DNA of 64,000 nt from Silene conica (taxonomy: Eukaryota > Streptophyta > Magnoliopsida > Caryophyllales > Caryophyllaceae): assembly GCA_029255685.2 (NCBI GenBank), contig CM055314.2:37454790-37518789 (forward strand), in the 5' to 3' direction. This document shows, piece by piece, positions 44,720-57,482 of this stretch. The position numbers were made by a program, and so were the translations under genes. Numbering within the stretch: the stretch's first letter is position 1; every line of letters starts with the position of its first letter. A model generated the notes under the pieces. The model did no database searches and was not told where the DNA came from. It worked only from the letters and a program-made list of their open reading frames with translations.

Positions 44720-47700
44720 ATCACCCCACCTTTTAAAAAGTTTCGTCCTCGAAACTTGAAAGCAGAAAAACGGTAAGTTGTAAAGCCAAGATAAACAACC
44801 AAAGCGTTTACCCAAAATTTGATATTTCAAAACTTAGATTTATTTCAAAGACATCGAAAAGAGTTTATAAAGGCACAAGTCCTCATCAATGGAACAAGAG
44901 GATTCTCGTTGCGCATTCAAGGGCCCGACATTCCAAATCAAGGACTAGTCCAAAACGAAATCATATCATGCGTCAACAAGCGTAATACGAGTTATTAGAC
45001 GTCTCCAATAACAAGTATTACATCAAATCAACGCTAAAACCAATCAAAATTATAAACCATTTCAAGCTTTTTTAAATATGTCATTTCGAAAGTAAACTTC
45101 CATTTTTGAAACCGTGAAATAAGTAAGGTTGTAACAGAAATTAAAGTTTTTCAACAACAAAAGTAAGGTAACACAAATGCGGTTATAAAATATATAAATG
45201 GAAAATATTTTGAATATCACTTCAAACAAAACACAAGGATGAAAGCTACATATCGTCAACCAAAGATGGTCGGGTCGTTCCATCAAATAACTCAAAACAC
45301 AAAACGTCACAAAGAAGCTAACTAAAACAAGGTATCAAAAACTACCATCTTCAAGGCTAAGGACGGTACTCAACAGGAGAGTAAAGAGGCAAAAACAACA
45401 AAAGAACAAGAGCATGAACAAAAGAGGTTTAGGGTTAAGGAGGAAGATAACTCTTCGGATTACGGAAATCACTAATCACTCAATCCATAAACGAGTCATC
45501 ATCATCATAGTTTCTTACACACCTCAAAAGGCAACTCTTTCAATCACACAACTCTCAAGGCTTCCTCAACTCAATTTGGGTCATTCACATCTAGTTCATC
45601 CACGATACAAGGTATCATATTACCAAAGGAACTTCACAACTCTCGATTATTACTCAACAACCAACATCCTTCATGGAGCTAGATCCAAAAGTACTAACAA
45701 GGTTGCCTTCATACTCAACTAGCATATGTTACAGATCTCCAAACAAGGTGAATCTCAAAAACAAGGATCTTAAACCTGAATCCATCGTACTTCCAGACCT
45801 ATAAACGAAAATCTGTTACGCTCATACCGACAACAAAAGATATGGAAGCGGCACTCTCGGAACTGTACTTACTTTCATACATAGTACTATGAGATAAACA
45901 TCCAAAACATCTAATCCCAAAATCATAAACACGGTATTCTTCAAACCGTAACTCTTCGCAAACCTAGGAGTACGAGTTAAACATCCAAAGCATTCAGTCC
46001 TAAACTAGTCAACTCTCATTGACCCAAATCAAGAAAACATCTCTTAAACCTTGACTATCATACTTCATTAAAGTAAAGTGATCATCCCAAAAGAAAGTCT
46101 CATAAGAGTAACAACTTTCACCCAAACGGTCTCTAGGTAACCATCAACACCCTCATAAATAACACCAAAATTATCAACCTCATGGTTGGTACTAATCCAC
46201 AAGAAGCACTCGTACCTTCAAACCTTTAATCTTGAAACCATCAAGATGGCACACTACCTAATACTACCCAAACGTCACCAAACGCTAACTCTCTCAACTA
46301 TGTCCGATAAAACAAGACCAAGGATCCTCTAAGCATATATCACTAGTCCACAAACGAATTCAACCTCACAACTAAACCAAAAGACAGAGGGCAAGGTTCA
46401 CAAAGGTAAAGATATGACACAAACTCAGAGAAAAACGCGATACAAGAACTTGAGAGAGAGATACGTAAGATGACGGGCTAAGAGACTCCAGGCTATGGAC
46501 TCCAACAATAGCGAAGCCATGAGGAGAAGAATGAACATTAGAGATAAAAAGATACATGACATAAAGAAAGGTTATTTAAGCTTTGTTATGAAAGCATAAC
46601 TCGAAATAATTAGCATGGAAGAAGAAAGAAGAAGAGAAGCATTGAGGGAAGGTTATGATTTGATCTGACAAGATTCCCAAGGCTCAGGGTTTCCAAAATC
46701 CTCACAAAGTTCTCATTTCCTATTTCCCAATTCAAGCACGCCAAACTAGCACTTTCCAAAAAGAATTTTCCTAGATGGTTTACCATGCTATAAGTCCTTT
46801 CAATGGTAAGCGTGTACGATTATCTCAATTTCGACTATTCCATAAAGTTTCAGGTATCTCTATGTCTTAAATTCCTCAAACGATATATCTGTAATACTTC
46901 AGGATAAACCATTTCTATATTATTGCTACTTCATAAGCTTTATACTCCATAGATTATCAACTCTCCAATTCCTTCAATACCCAAAACTTTCATTACTCAT
47001 CGAATTACTCAATTCTAATCTCACACAAGGAGTAAATCCTTTGAATTCATCAATAACTCAAAATATGAACGTTAAGGTTCACTATCAACGTTTTCACATC
47101 TCTATATAAGAATACAAGCGTCCTTTAAACATCGCAACATCGAAATCTCACAAATTCACAAGTTGCACCTTATGACATCAATCAGACATCCAAAGACATG
47201 ATCTTCAAGTAACTCCTCAAAGGTTACACCTCTAATCCAATCAAATAACTAAAAGAGTAAACTTCAGTCAGTTCCTCTAAAGTTACATCGCTAACTCTTT
47301 AAATACTCGTCCATCAATATACACGATTCTTATCCTCCAAAAGTAACATCCCAATTACACTCAAACCTAATTCCCAAAGTCAAGCATTACTGATTCATTC
47401 ATTTTCACTAGCATCCCAAGTATATTTTCCAAATTCATTTTTATGGATTCTAACACCTCATCCATACTCTTAAAGCGACACATATTAACTCACAGGTTCT
47501 AAATCCTAATTATGATTACCAAGGTTAAATTCTTCCAAAAGCTACGTATACCACTCAAACTTTAATCTAGGAATTTCACCAACCAATTCCACCCACCAAT
47601 TGGGTAAACAACTAAACATTAGGATTGCCAAGACATGGCTTACTACACTCTCTAAACGTTTTCAGTCAGATTACTTCTCAAAATAAGGGCTAGGGGTTAT

Positions 47701-48187
47701 CCTTGAACAAAATCCTCAATATTCAACTAAGCTAGGCTACCTACAAAGCGCCATGGGAAAAGGCAAGTGACACGAATAAGGTTAAGTCGGGAAGTTACGA
47801 AAGTAGCTTCCGAGTTAAGATAGAAAAGAGTTCGGGAAAAGGAGGATATGCATCAAGAAATAAGGAAGAAGGTGATGCATGATGAGCTAGGAGTATCTTC
47901 GGGGACATAAAAGTATCCTTCAAAGATAGGACGAATCTTCCATCTTCGGTAGTAAACAATAATCTTGATCGCCATCCAGGTATGCTCATGGTTCACCAAT
48001 CCTTGAGCACAAGACGAAAAACTTTGACATTTAACAAACATGTTAGACCTAACAAGGAGCAATCACATTACAGAATACCACATGGTCCTTAAATCTACCC
48101 ATCTCTCATTCATTATTTCAGGTCAAGTTGATATTTAAGTTTGGGTACACGTGTGTGCGTCGGGAGCATTACTGCTCTGATACCAAC
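44720..48187 (-). other. Internal region of the gene-less element
   Basis: 3.47 kb. It starts at the left with a polypurine tract (sense AAAAGGTGGGGTGAT) and the GTTTCG/CGAAAC hairpin (44740-44755). Toward the primer site it shares TCTCTCATTCATTATT, GGTCAAGTTGA and GTGCGTCGGGAGCA with the Tekay-4 leader. Between about 44800 and 48050 I find no retrotransposon domain, only frames under about 105 codons. Overlapping minus-strand frames at 47795-48062, near where gag should start, match no family I know. Confidence 0.75.
48174..48185 (-). other. Primer binding site of the gene-less element
   Basis: Minus strand TGGTATCAGAGC, two bases from the 5' LTR end at 48188; identical to the Tekay-4 site. 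Confidence 0.9.
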
Positions 48188-51085
48188 TGTGACACCCCGC
48201 GATATAACATAAAAATAAACAAGTAATTTGCAGCGGAAATACGATAGTTTTAAAAACTTTTCGACATATTTATTAAAACTTTTTTGCGGAATATCAAAAC
48301 AACATGCGGAAGACTAAAAACTAATGAGTAAGTATAAATTATACAAAATAACTTAAATAGACGAGGGATTACGTATCCCACGATAACAACATGAATTAAA
48401 TCTAAACTAAGCGTAAGGGTAATTGTCGAATTATCAACAATGCTCGCTAGCCACACGTCTTCCCCAAACAGCACCAACCTACATTCATGAAACATGAACG
48501 CCACAGTCAGTGGGGAGTAACTCAGGGTTCTCCCAGCCACTTTACGTCAGAAAACATGTAAACGGTAATACTAAACATCTTATACATATGAACATGTATA
48601 TAATTTCATAACCAATCATATATATTACCAAATATGAACAACATGATCAATGCGTGGGCGATAAGTCAAAAACATGTGAAAATAGCATGAATCAACATGT
48701 ATAACAGAATTAAAGCCAGCATATGAGATAGTATCAAAATCAAGGAAACATCCAAATGATAGACTCAGAGGCCAACAGCTAGGTGGCATGTCCAATCATT
48801 ATAATCAGGTAAACATCCAAGTGATCGACTCAGAGGCCAACAACTAGGTGGCATGTCCAATCACGCATACAACAAACCAAGAATAGAATGAACGCTGTCA
48901 GGTAGCATAACCGCTACAACTGACAGTCAGGGAGTATAACCGCTCCACTAACAGGCTAGGACGTATAACCGCGCCCTAGTTACCGGAGCGCATAACCACG
49001 TCATCCGGATACTATGTATAGCGCATAACCGACAACTATATGCCTAAGACCTGGCCAGACCTCTCGATGTAATGCCTTACACCGAACAACACACGGGGAC
49101 CGGAGCGTGTAACCACTGCCTCCGACCAATCCCGAACATAGATAAATTCCCATTGCATGGGTGGCGTTAGTTCATTACAGTGATACACAAATCGTATCAC
49201 CGCTATCTATTCACATGTCAAGGCAACATAACCGTCGCCAACACGATTTTAGGATGACATAACCGTCACTTACATAAGCTTAGTATAACATAACCGTTAA
49301 CCCACTCATTTAAACATACATGAGCCAATAAAAGATGAATAGTACAACACTTATATCCGTTCCATGCCAAAAGAGAACACACGGGATTGAATAATGAAAT
49401 AAAAGTTCTAAACGCATTTTGATATTACAGCTGTCCTCTGCCGTAAAATTCATAATTAATTCAAATAAAATCGAAATGATACAAGGCCAATTGGTTCGGT
49501 TTAATAAGACTTTTATCTAAAATATTTGTCAAATGAACATTTCCAAAAGACGAACTTAACAGGGGGTTATTGACTGATCTTTACAGTGTGTCAGAAACCG
49601 TCACACAAAATGTATTGCTTCATAAAACGGGTTTAACAAATCATTTTGGGGCAAAGCAAACTCCTAACATCATCTAAAATCTTCAAAGTTTAATTATTGA
49701 AAAGGACCAGAATCATTTCAAAGTTTAAAAATGGTTTTCAAAACAATCTTTGAGCTACTGTCCGTTCTGCGAGTATTTCAGCGCACTTAAAATAAACAGG
49801 GGTCTCTTTTCAACATTTTCAAAGGCGGATACTCTAAGATGTCGAAATAAATTGTACAAGACAATGGACAGATTTGTCAAGGTGCTGAAACATCATGAAT
49901 TAACCATTGTAAGCAAAACACTATGAACTTGAAAGACTATCAACCTAATCATCCTCAATGATCATAAACTCATTTAACAATACAATCCTTAATGAATCTC
50001 CACAAGCATGCATGATGAAATTCATCCAAACATATAATTTATGAACGTAATCATGCCACTATTTAATCAAACACAATTCTAGTATACTAAACATTACAAG
50101 CATATAGTCATGCAAACAAATACGATAAGTCGATTAACCCATCACCGTTACCTTATAACTCTTCAATAAGCACGATTTTGAACTTAAAGCCACTCCGGTT
50201 TGGATAACCGAACTAGCTACACACAAATAAACGAGGCTAGCTTAGAGAACCGTGCCTCAAAGGCCACGACCAGAGTATATTAAGGAATAATTTTGATACT
50301 TTTATTACCTAGAAAGATGGAGGGCGAGGAGAGGAAGAGATAGGCGCGAAAATCGTCGAAAACCGATAAGAAACGAAGATTTTACGACCGTTTTACGGTT
50401 TGTGCACAACAATGGTGTTCCTCTTATTCTTTTGTGTTTTGTGTGCATGGCTGAAAAAAAGAGAAAGGAAGAAGAATGAAGAAGCCCTTGGGCAGCAAGG
50501 AACATGCTTTGCATGTTCAAGCCAAGTGTCGGAAGCTATTGCCAAGTGTCGAAGTTCTTACGCCAAGTGTCGAAACTCTTACGCCAAGTGTCGAGACGGT
50601 TAAACCATGTGTCCAGAGTCTTAGGACATGTGGAAGAAGTGATTAAGGCAGGTGTCTAAGTTCTTAGGCCAAGTGTAAGAGGTGCTAAGCCCATGTGTCG
50701 AAGTTTTTAGGCTAAGTGTTAGAGGTAACAACGAGCGATAGTCTCGTCGGCGGATTATCTGTGATAGCCTTTCGTATTTTCGGCATAATTTCCTCCACAG
50801 AACTCCGATTGAGGTGTTTTTGGTGGCGTTGGAAATCTAAGAAAAAGATCTAAAACTTTTATTTTATAAGAAAAAGCTAGATATGCTTTTAAAATATTTT
50901 AAAATTAGCAACAAGAACAGAGTAGCGTTTCACAAGCTTAAGAAGTATAACTTTAAGACGGACATATTAATATAATTGTCAAAAAGGATATATTTTAAAT
51001 GGAATTTTATTTATTGTGGAACATTATTATTACTAAAATAAGATTTTAATAATATATAATGACTTGAAAATTACGGGGTGTTACA
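48188..51085 (-). repeat. Gene-less element 5' LTR (2898 bp)
   Basis: Second copy of 41777-44719 with the same hairpin series and minisatellite. It lacks about 70 bases present near 43330-43400 and has about 50 extra bases near 49630-49680. Ends TTACA at 51085, then the duplicated GGTCT. Confidence 0.9.
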
Positions 51086-51090
51086 GGTCT

Positions 51091-51364
51091 TAAGGGGTTT
51101 AAGGAATTGTCCTTTCCGTTTAAATGGAACGGGTTAGGATACTTGAACGGGTTTTTAAGATGTGAACTTAAATTTACCAAGTTTTTATTCGTCTTAAGGA
51201 CTTAAGGTTCTTAAGATGGATCTTATTATTTATTTAAAAATACTTTTCGATAATTTATTAAAATATTATTTTATTACTTAAAATAATTAAAACGCTTAAA
51301 TATGTTTTATAGAAATACGGGATGTTACAATCACCCCAACTTCAAAAAGTTTCGTCCTCGAAAC
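51091..51364 (-). repeat. Tekay-4 3' LTR, last piece, with polypurine tract and hairpin
   Basis: LTR resumes at 51091 and ends GATGTTACA at 51329, matching 58441-58679. The polypurine tract (sense GAAGTTGGGGTGAT) is at 51330-51343 and the GTTTCG/CGAAAC hairpin at 51349-51364. Confidence 0.9.
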
Positions 51365-51396
51365 TCGAACGAAGATAAGTTCTAACTAACTATACC

Positions 51397-52116
51397 TCAA
51401 TCGAAAAGAGAAGGACGCGCATCACGGATCGACGCCTCGGTCTTCCATGTCTGCTCCTCAACATCACCGCAACGCCAAAGGATCTTCACTAAAGGCACCA
51501 CCTTGCTCCTAAGCTTCCTATCTTGTCGGTCAAGGATCTTCACGGGACGCTCCTCGAAAGCAAGACTCGGCTCTAAGTTCTCGATCTCTCTAGGCAGAAC
51601 ATGACTCGGGTCACTAACATACTTACGGAGCTGAGAAACATGAAAGACACTATGAACCTTGCCCAAACAAGGAGGCAAGTCCAAACGATAAGCAGCAGCA
51701 CCAATCCTCTTCACGATCTCAAAAGGCCCAATATACTTAGGACTCAACTTGCCCTTAACTCCAAACCTCTTAACGCCCTTCATCGGTGAAACTCTCAAGA
51801 AGACTCTGTCACCCACCTCAAACTCGAGAGGTCTACGGCGAACATCAGCATAGGATTTCTGCCGATCCTGTGCGGCCTTCATCCTACCTCTGATAAGCTG
51901 AACCTGATCGATCGTAACAGCTAACTGGTCCGGTCCTAGGTCATGCACGTCAATCGCCTGATCCCAACAGATCGGACTACGACACTTCCTACCATAGAGC
52001 GCCTCATACGGAGCCATACCAATAGATGAATGGTAACTGTTGTTGTAAGAAAACTCAACTAACGGTAGACACTGCTCCCAAGAACTCTGAAAATCAAGTG
52101 CACAAGCACAGAGCAA
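51397..52116 (-). pseudogene. Tekay-4 integrase C-terminal part with chromodomain-like tail
   Basis: Open for 239 codons. It begins inside the integrase core (CALDFQSSWEQCLPLVEFSY), then YEALYGRKCRSPICWDQ, the GDRVFLRVSPMKGVKRF segment and SPKYIGPFEIVKRIG. The tail PVKILDRQDRKLRSK ... VPLVKILWR ... EEQTWKTE resembles the divergent chromodomain of Tekay elements; a chromodomain can direct integration into heterochromatin. The frame is cut from the integrase N-terminal part by damage at 52117-52190, so the start codon is not natural. The end of pol is complete here, unlike in Tekay-1. Confidence 0.88.
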
Positions 52117-52181
52117 GTCCTCTTATGTCTGAATAGTCCTCTCGGACTGACCATCAGTCGCGGCATGAAAAGCGGTACTCA

Positions 52182-52733
52182 TCAGCAAACGGCTACCATA
52201 GCCTCCTGTAAAGCCTTCAAAAATCTGGAACAAAACCTCGGATCACGATCGGAAACGATCTCTCTCGGGACACCATGGTAACGGACTATCTCCGCAATAT
52301 AAGCCCTGGCTAAACGGTCCATATCCCATGTCTCTCTGATAGGCACAAATCTGGCACACTTAGTTAGCCTATCAACAATAACCCAAATCGCATCCTTGCC
52401 TCCCACAGTCTTAGGCAATGCTGTCACGAAGTCCATCGATATGCACTCCCACTTCCACTGAGGAACGGGAAGCGGCTGTAGCAAACCACCTGGCCTCCTA
52501 TGCTCTATCTTGACTTGTTGACAAGTCAAGCACCTACTCACGTAATCCAAAATGTCTTTCTTCATCCCGGGCCACCAAAATATAAGTCTCAAGTCCTTGT
52601 GCATCTTCTCTCCGCCCGGATGAACTGAATACGATGTCAAGTGAGCCTCATCAAGAACCCTCTTCCTCAAGTCTGGCACATCTGGAACATACATCCGACC
52701 TCGGAACCTAGGGAAACCATCAGCATCAATCAC
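52182..52733 (-). pseudogene. Tekay-4 integrase N-terminal part
   Basis: Zinc domain HPGGEKMHKDLRLIFWW ... CLTCQQVK, then core with D in ISMDFVTALPKT and D in VSDRDPRF. It loses frame after KALQEA through a small deletion next to 52190, so the catalytic glutamate segment is outside the frame. Upstream it is separated from the 999-codon frame by the stop at 52815. Confidence 0.88.
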
Positions 52734-52814
52734 TAAGTCAGGTGCAACACCACTCGAAATCTTAGCCTCGAACTTCTTGAAATCAGCATCTGAAGGTAAA
52801 CTCTGGCGAATCTC

Positions 52815-55800
52815 CTAATATAAGGACGGCTCGGCAGTCATAGCAGCTAACCAATCAAAACCACTACCCACCATCTCTAATCTCAACTTCCGGAACTCGG
52901 AACACAACTCATCAGGCAACACTCGCATAACACTCATCGAATGAGAAGTCTTGCGGCTAAGCGCATCTGCAACCACATTGGCCTTTCCCTCATGATACAA
53001 TAACTCAATGTCATAATCCTTAACCAACTCTAGCCAACGTCTCTGTCGCATATTAAGGTCTTTCTGGGTGAAAATGTACTTAAGACTCTTGTGATCCGTG
53101 AAAATGCGAGAATGAGATCCAATCAAGTAATGACGCCACATCTTCAAGGCATGAACAACATCAGCTAACTCAAGATCATGTGTAAGATAGTTCACCTCGT
53201 GAACTCGCAACTGTCTAGATGAGTAAGCTATCACCTTACCACTCTGCATCAACACACATCGAAGCATCGCAGTAAACATCGAAGTCAACTCCCATCTCTG
53301 CAAAGCAAGTACGGGAGCGGAAGTCAACCTAGTCTTCAATTCCTGAAAAGAGCTCTCACACTTGTCGGTCCACACAAACTTAGCTTCCTTCTTCAACAAC
53401 TGAGTCATCGGACGAGCTAATCTAGAGAAATCCTCAACAAATCGACGGTAGTAACCTTCTAAACCAAGGAAACTACGGATCTCTCCCACATCTTTGGGAC
53501 TCTCCCAATCAACAACGGCCTCAATCTTCGCGGGATCCACCATAACTCCCTCACTAGATATCACATGTCCAAGAAATGCAACCTTAGAAAGCCAGAACTC
53601 ACACTTAGAGAACTTCGCGAACCACTTCTGTTTACGTAAAATCCCAAGAATCAATCTAAGATGCTCGGCATGCTCCTCATCGGTCTTAGAGCAAATGAGG
53701 ATGTCATCAATAAACACCACAACACAAGTGTCAAGATACTCACTAAAGGTGCGGTTCATCTGATCCATGAAAATACCAGGTGCATTAGTCAACCCAAAAG
53801 GCATAACCACGAACTCAAAATGCCCATATCTGATACGAAAAGCAGTCTTCGCAATATCAGCCTCTCTCACTGGAATCTGATGATAACCCGATCGAAGATC
53901 AATCTTAGAAAACCTAGAAGCAACTCTCAACTGATCAAACAAGTCATCTATCCTAGGCAAAGGATATCTATTCTTCACGGTCACTCGGTTCAACTCTCTA
54001 TAGTCAATGCAAAGTCTCATGGAACCATCTTTCTTCTTAACAAATAAAACTGGAGCACTCCACGGAGAAGCACTCGGTCTAATGAACCCTTTCTCGATCA
54101 TCTCTTCCAACTGTTGCTTAAATTCCTTCAACTCTGGTGGAGCCATACGGTAAGGAGCTTTGGATATCGGTCCGGTACCTGGAACAAGCTCAATGGTAAA
54201 CTTCACATCTCTCTCTGGCGGTATCCCTGGCAAATCATCTGGGAAAACATCTGGAAACTCACGAATAATAGCTACATCCTCAAGCTTCGGTAGCGATGGC
54301 TTTGCAGCTGAAACAACACACAGGAAGGCTTGGCAACCCTTCCTAAGAAGATGAGATGCTTTCATCGAAGAGATAACACGAACACCCTTTTTAGGGCGAG
54401 TTCCCCTATAGGAAACACGAACTCCTGAAGAACTCCTCAAGCAGATTTTTTGGCCGCGACACTCGAAGCGAGCATGATATCGCGATAACCAATCCATACC
54501 GAGGATAATGTCAAATTCCTCGAGAGGAAATCTCAGTAAGTCCGCTGGAAATGTGGCTTGACCAATAATAATCGGAACAACCCTATGGGAAGATGAGCAA
54601 GAAAATACGTCTCCCGAAGGCAAGGAAATGGAGGTTTCCTCAACCAAGGAAGACTCAAGAGCTAAGCGGTCTGCGAACTGAGTCGATATAAATGATAGAG
54701 AAGCACCAGTATCAAATAGAATAAGACACTCAGCACCAAGAACAGAAAAGATACCGACAACAATGTCTGGATGAGCCTCAGCCTCAGCTCTAGTCATCAC
54801 AAAAATCTTCCCTTTCAGCTTTCCTCCCTTAGTCGCTGCAGCAGCGGTGGCAGCCTTGCCAAGTGCGGTGTTCCTCTCAGGACACTCATAAGACTTATGC
54901 CCAAATCCATTGCAGGTATAGCACTTGAAAGCATTCTTGAAACAGTCAAAACCCGGATGAGAAGGTTTACCACAACGGTGGCAAACACTAGGAGATGTGT
55001 CGGTGTGAACAATGGTCTTAGCAACCGGAGCAGAGAACCTCTCAAACCGCTTCTTCTGAGAAGAAGGCGAAGAAGTAGAAGGAACAAACGGTCTCTTCCC
55101 CTGGTAAACTGATCTCTGGTGAGAAGTCACACTGGAAGTAGCAGCTCGGGTCTCAGCATCTATGGCACGAATGGAACTCTCGGCCCAAATAGCATCATCA
55201 TATACCTCCACAAAAGAAGTCGAGTCACGACGAACCATACTCTCGATGCGCGGTCCTAACTTCCCACGGTAGAAGTAGACTCTCTCAGCCTCATCTTTGA
55301 CAAACCTAGACGCAAAATATGCAAGCTGGTTGAATCTGTCGGTGAACTCCTGAACGGACATATTACCCTGCTTCAAATCCATGAATTCCTTGAGTCGCTG
55401 TGATCTAAGCTCCTTAGGATAAAACCTCGTCTCGAGCTTATCCTTAAAAGCCTCCCAATCGAACAAAGGATCAAGAGTGAAAGTCGGTCCGGTCAATGCC
55501 CACCATCTATCGGCCTCAAGGGTCAAAAAGTGAGTGGCTAGCCGCACTCTATCCTCTCTAACCACCGAATACATGGTAAAGCTCTTTTCCATCTCACGGA
55601 ACCACTCGGTAAGAGCTACCGGATCAACCTCGCCTCCATAAGTCTTCACGTGGCTCCTGGACATCTGGGATGCTATCCAAGAGAAGCTACCAGGACGATT
55701 AGCCTCATTGCCTGGCGGTGGAGGAGGTGGAACATTCCCTGCTTGCTGTCTCTGGTTCTCAAGCAACTGATGAAGTGCTTGCATTATAGTGTTCTCAGCA

Positions 55801-55817
55801 GCCGTGGTTCTCACCTT
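52815..55817 (-). pseudogene. gag-pol: Tekay-4 gag-protease-RT-RNase H frame, start codon lost
   Basis: A 999-codon frame is open from 55814. In Tekay-1 the start is ATG at the equivalent site (21972-21970); here it reads AAG (55817-55815), so no natural start remains and only a GTG follows. Gag ([16 protein letters not shown]), knuckles [14 protein letters not shown] and [14 protein letters not shown], protease [15 protein letters not shown] with FIDDILICS, and RNase H. The first RNase H catalytic segment is scrambled ([13 protein letters not shown] instead of [19 protein letters not shown]) by two nearby indels that restore frame. It ends with a TGG to TAG stop at 52815-52817. Confidence 0.9.
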
Positions 55818-55969
55818 CCTTCAAAAGAGAAAACAAGTGTTAACTTAGCAATTAGCATTCACAAATAGACTATAATATAAATCCTTAGATCTACCCATCT
55901 CTCATTCATTATTTGTGTATTTGGTCAAGTTAAGGTTGGGGGTCACATGAGTGCGTCGGGAGCAACAGT

Positions 55970-55981
55970 GCTCTGATACCA
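55970..55981 (-). other. Tekay-4 primer binding site, initiator tRNA-Met type
   Basis: Minus strand TGGTATCAGAGC, two bases after the LTR end at 55984. Confidence 0.93.
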
Positions 55982-56694
55982 ACTGTAAAACCCCTCGCGA
56001 AAGCGGAAAATTAAAACATACAAAGTACTAAAAATGCAGCGGAATTAAAACTTTTTAACATAAACATGCGAGGTGAATTAAAACCTGAAAACTGAACTGA
56101 CATAAATAGAAAATAGATAAGTATACTGTCTAAGTACCAACAAAATATATACAACAGCCTGGGATGGAACATCCCTACAGGCACCAACAAAAACTGTATC
56201 AAAACTAAGAGTCCAGCTAAACGATATAAGTGTAAGTCATGATGAAAGGATCATCGCTCGCTAGCTCTCGCGTGAACCCTACCAACCTGCATGTACCTAC
56301 ATACATGAAAACATGTACGCCACAATCAGTGGGGAGTGACTAGAGTTCTCCTAGCCACCTTTTGTAACGACACGTAACACAGAAATACAAATAGAATACT
56401 CCAACATATATATAAACATGTGAAGCATAACAATATCTCATCAACTGATCTCATACTATCATGCAAACTCTAATGCACGGCTCTAAACCAATTTCATAAA
56501 CCGTTAGGAAGGAGAGCCGGTTTCCCTACTGGTTACCCAGTCGGGGGGTCTTTCAATCCAACTATTTATGAAACCGATCATAGAGTCATCCAATGCCTTG
56601 GATGAACAACCACAAAATCAAGTATCAATATCAACATCTATATATATCGGACTCTATACCAACTCTAGGCAAGCAGATAAAACTCAGCAAGTAT

Positions 56695-57200
56695 AAGGTT
56701 CAGCGGTCAACTTAAGACATAACCTAAACACCAAAACATTCAGCAAGCAAGGACTCAGAGGCCAACTTAAGGCATGGACCTGCCAATCAGCAAGACACTA
56801 GACTCAGAGGCCAACTTAAGGCATAGACTAGCACCCAAAAGTAAAGGACTCAGAGGCCAGCTTAAGGCATGTCCCTTCACTACATCACAAGATACTAAAC
56901 TCAGAGGCCAGCTTAAGGCATGTTCTAGCATCAAACATCTGCACTCCGGGCAAGGTGTCAGTTCCTTAGCTACCCCGTTGTGCAGCTGCTCTACTCGTCA
57001 GACTCAGAGGCCAACTTAAGGCATGTTCCAACGCGATCACAATCAAACATGTCTGGACTCAGAGGCCAGCTTAAGGCATGTCCCAAACACGACAAACATA
57101 CACATATGGAGCTCAGAGGCCAGCTTAAGGCATATCCCCATATATGACAAACAACTCACGTATTAAGTTCAGAGGCCAGCTCAAGGCATAACTTAATACG
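56695..57200 (-). repeat. Hairpin array, core CAGAGGCC (Tekay-4 5' LTR)
   Basis: Nine units. The clearest has perfect 11-base arms CGTATTAAGTT (57159-57169) and AACTTAATACG (57190-57200). Others: AGGTT/AACCT with inner GTC/GAC (56696-56725), AAGGAC/GTCCCTT, ATATGGAG/CCCCATAT. Two units pair poorly. Confidence 0.82.
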
Positions 57201-57482
57201 CATCAATACAACATCGTCAAAGTCTATGAACTAAACTATAGTTCTACTTTCTTAACTTCTAATCAACACTCAATTGTCCCCGGGAACTAAGTTGAGGGAG
57301 AGTCGGTTTCCCTTTCGGTTACCCGACGGGGGGGTCTCTATCCTCTCTCCATTCCCGCACCCAATATAGTGTCGCCCATCCTCCGGGGACCTCAAATACA
57401 TATCAAAGATACAAGGAACGAGTTTCAATCAAAACTGATCAACCGTCTAAAAGTTATGAACGATTTACAAATGAAAACAAGC

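Larger units (their letters stand above)
41777..51085 (-). mobile_element. Gene-less LTR element (LARD-like), Tekay-related termini
   Basis: LTRs of 2943 and 2898 bp, perfect duplication GGTCT (41772-41776, 51086-51090), initiator-Met primer site, polypurine tract, and a 3.47-kb internal region without gag or pol. LTR ends (TGTAACACCCCG on the minus strand), the leader next to the primer site and the sequence next to the polypurine tract resemble Tekay-4. It is probably mobilised by Tekay proteins (inference). The LTRs differ by scattered substitutions and two large indels near 43330-43400 and 49630-49680, so it is not very young. Confidence 0.9.
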
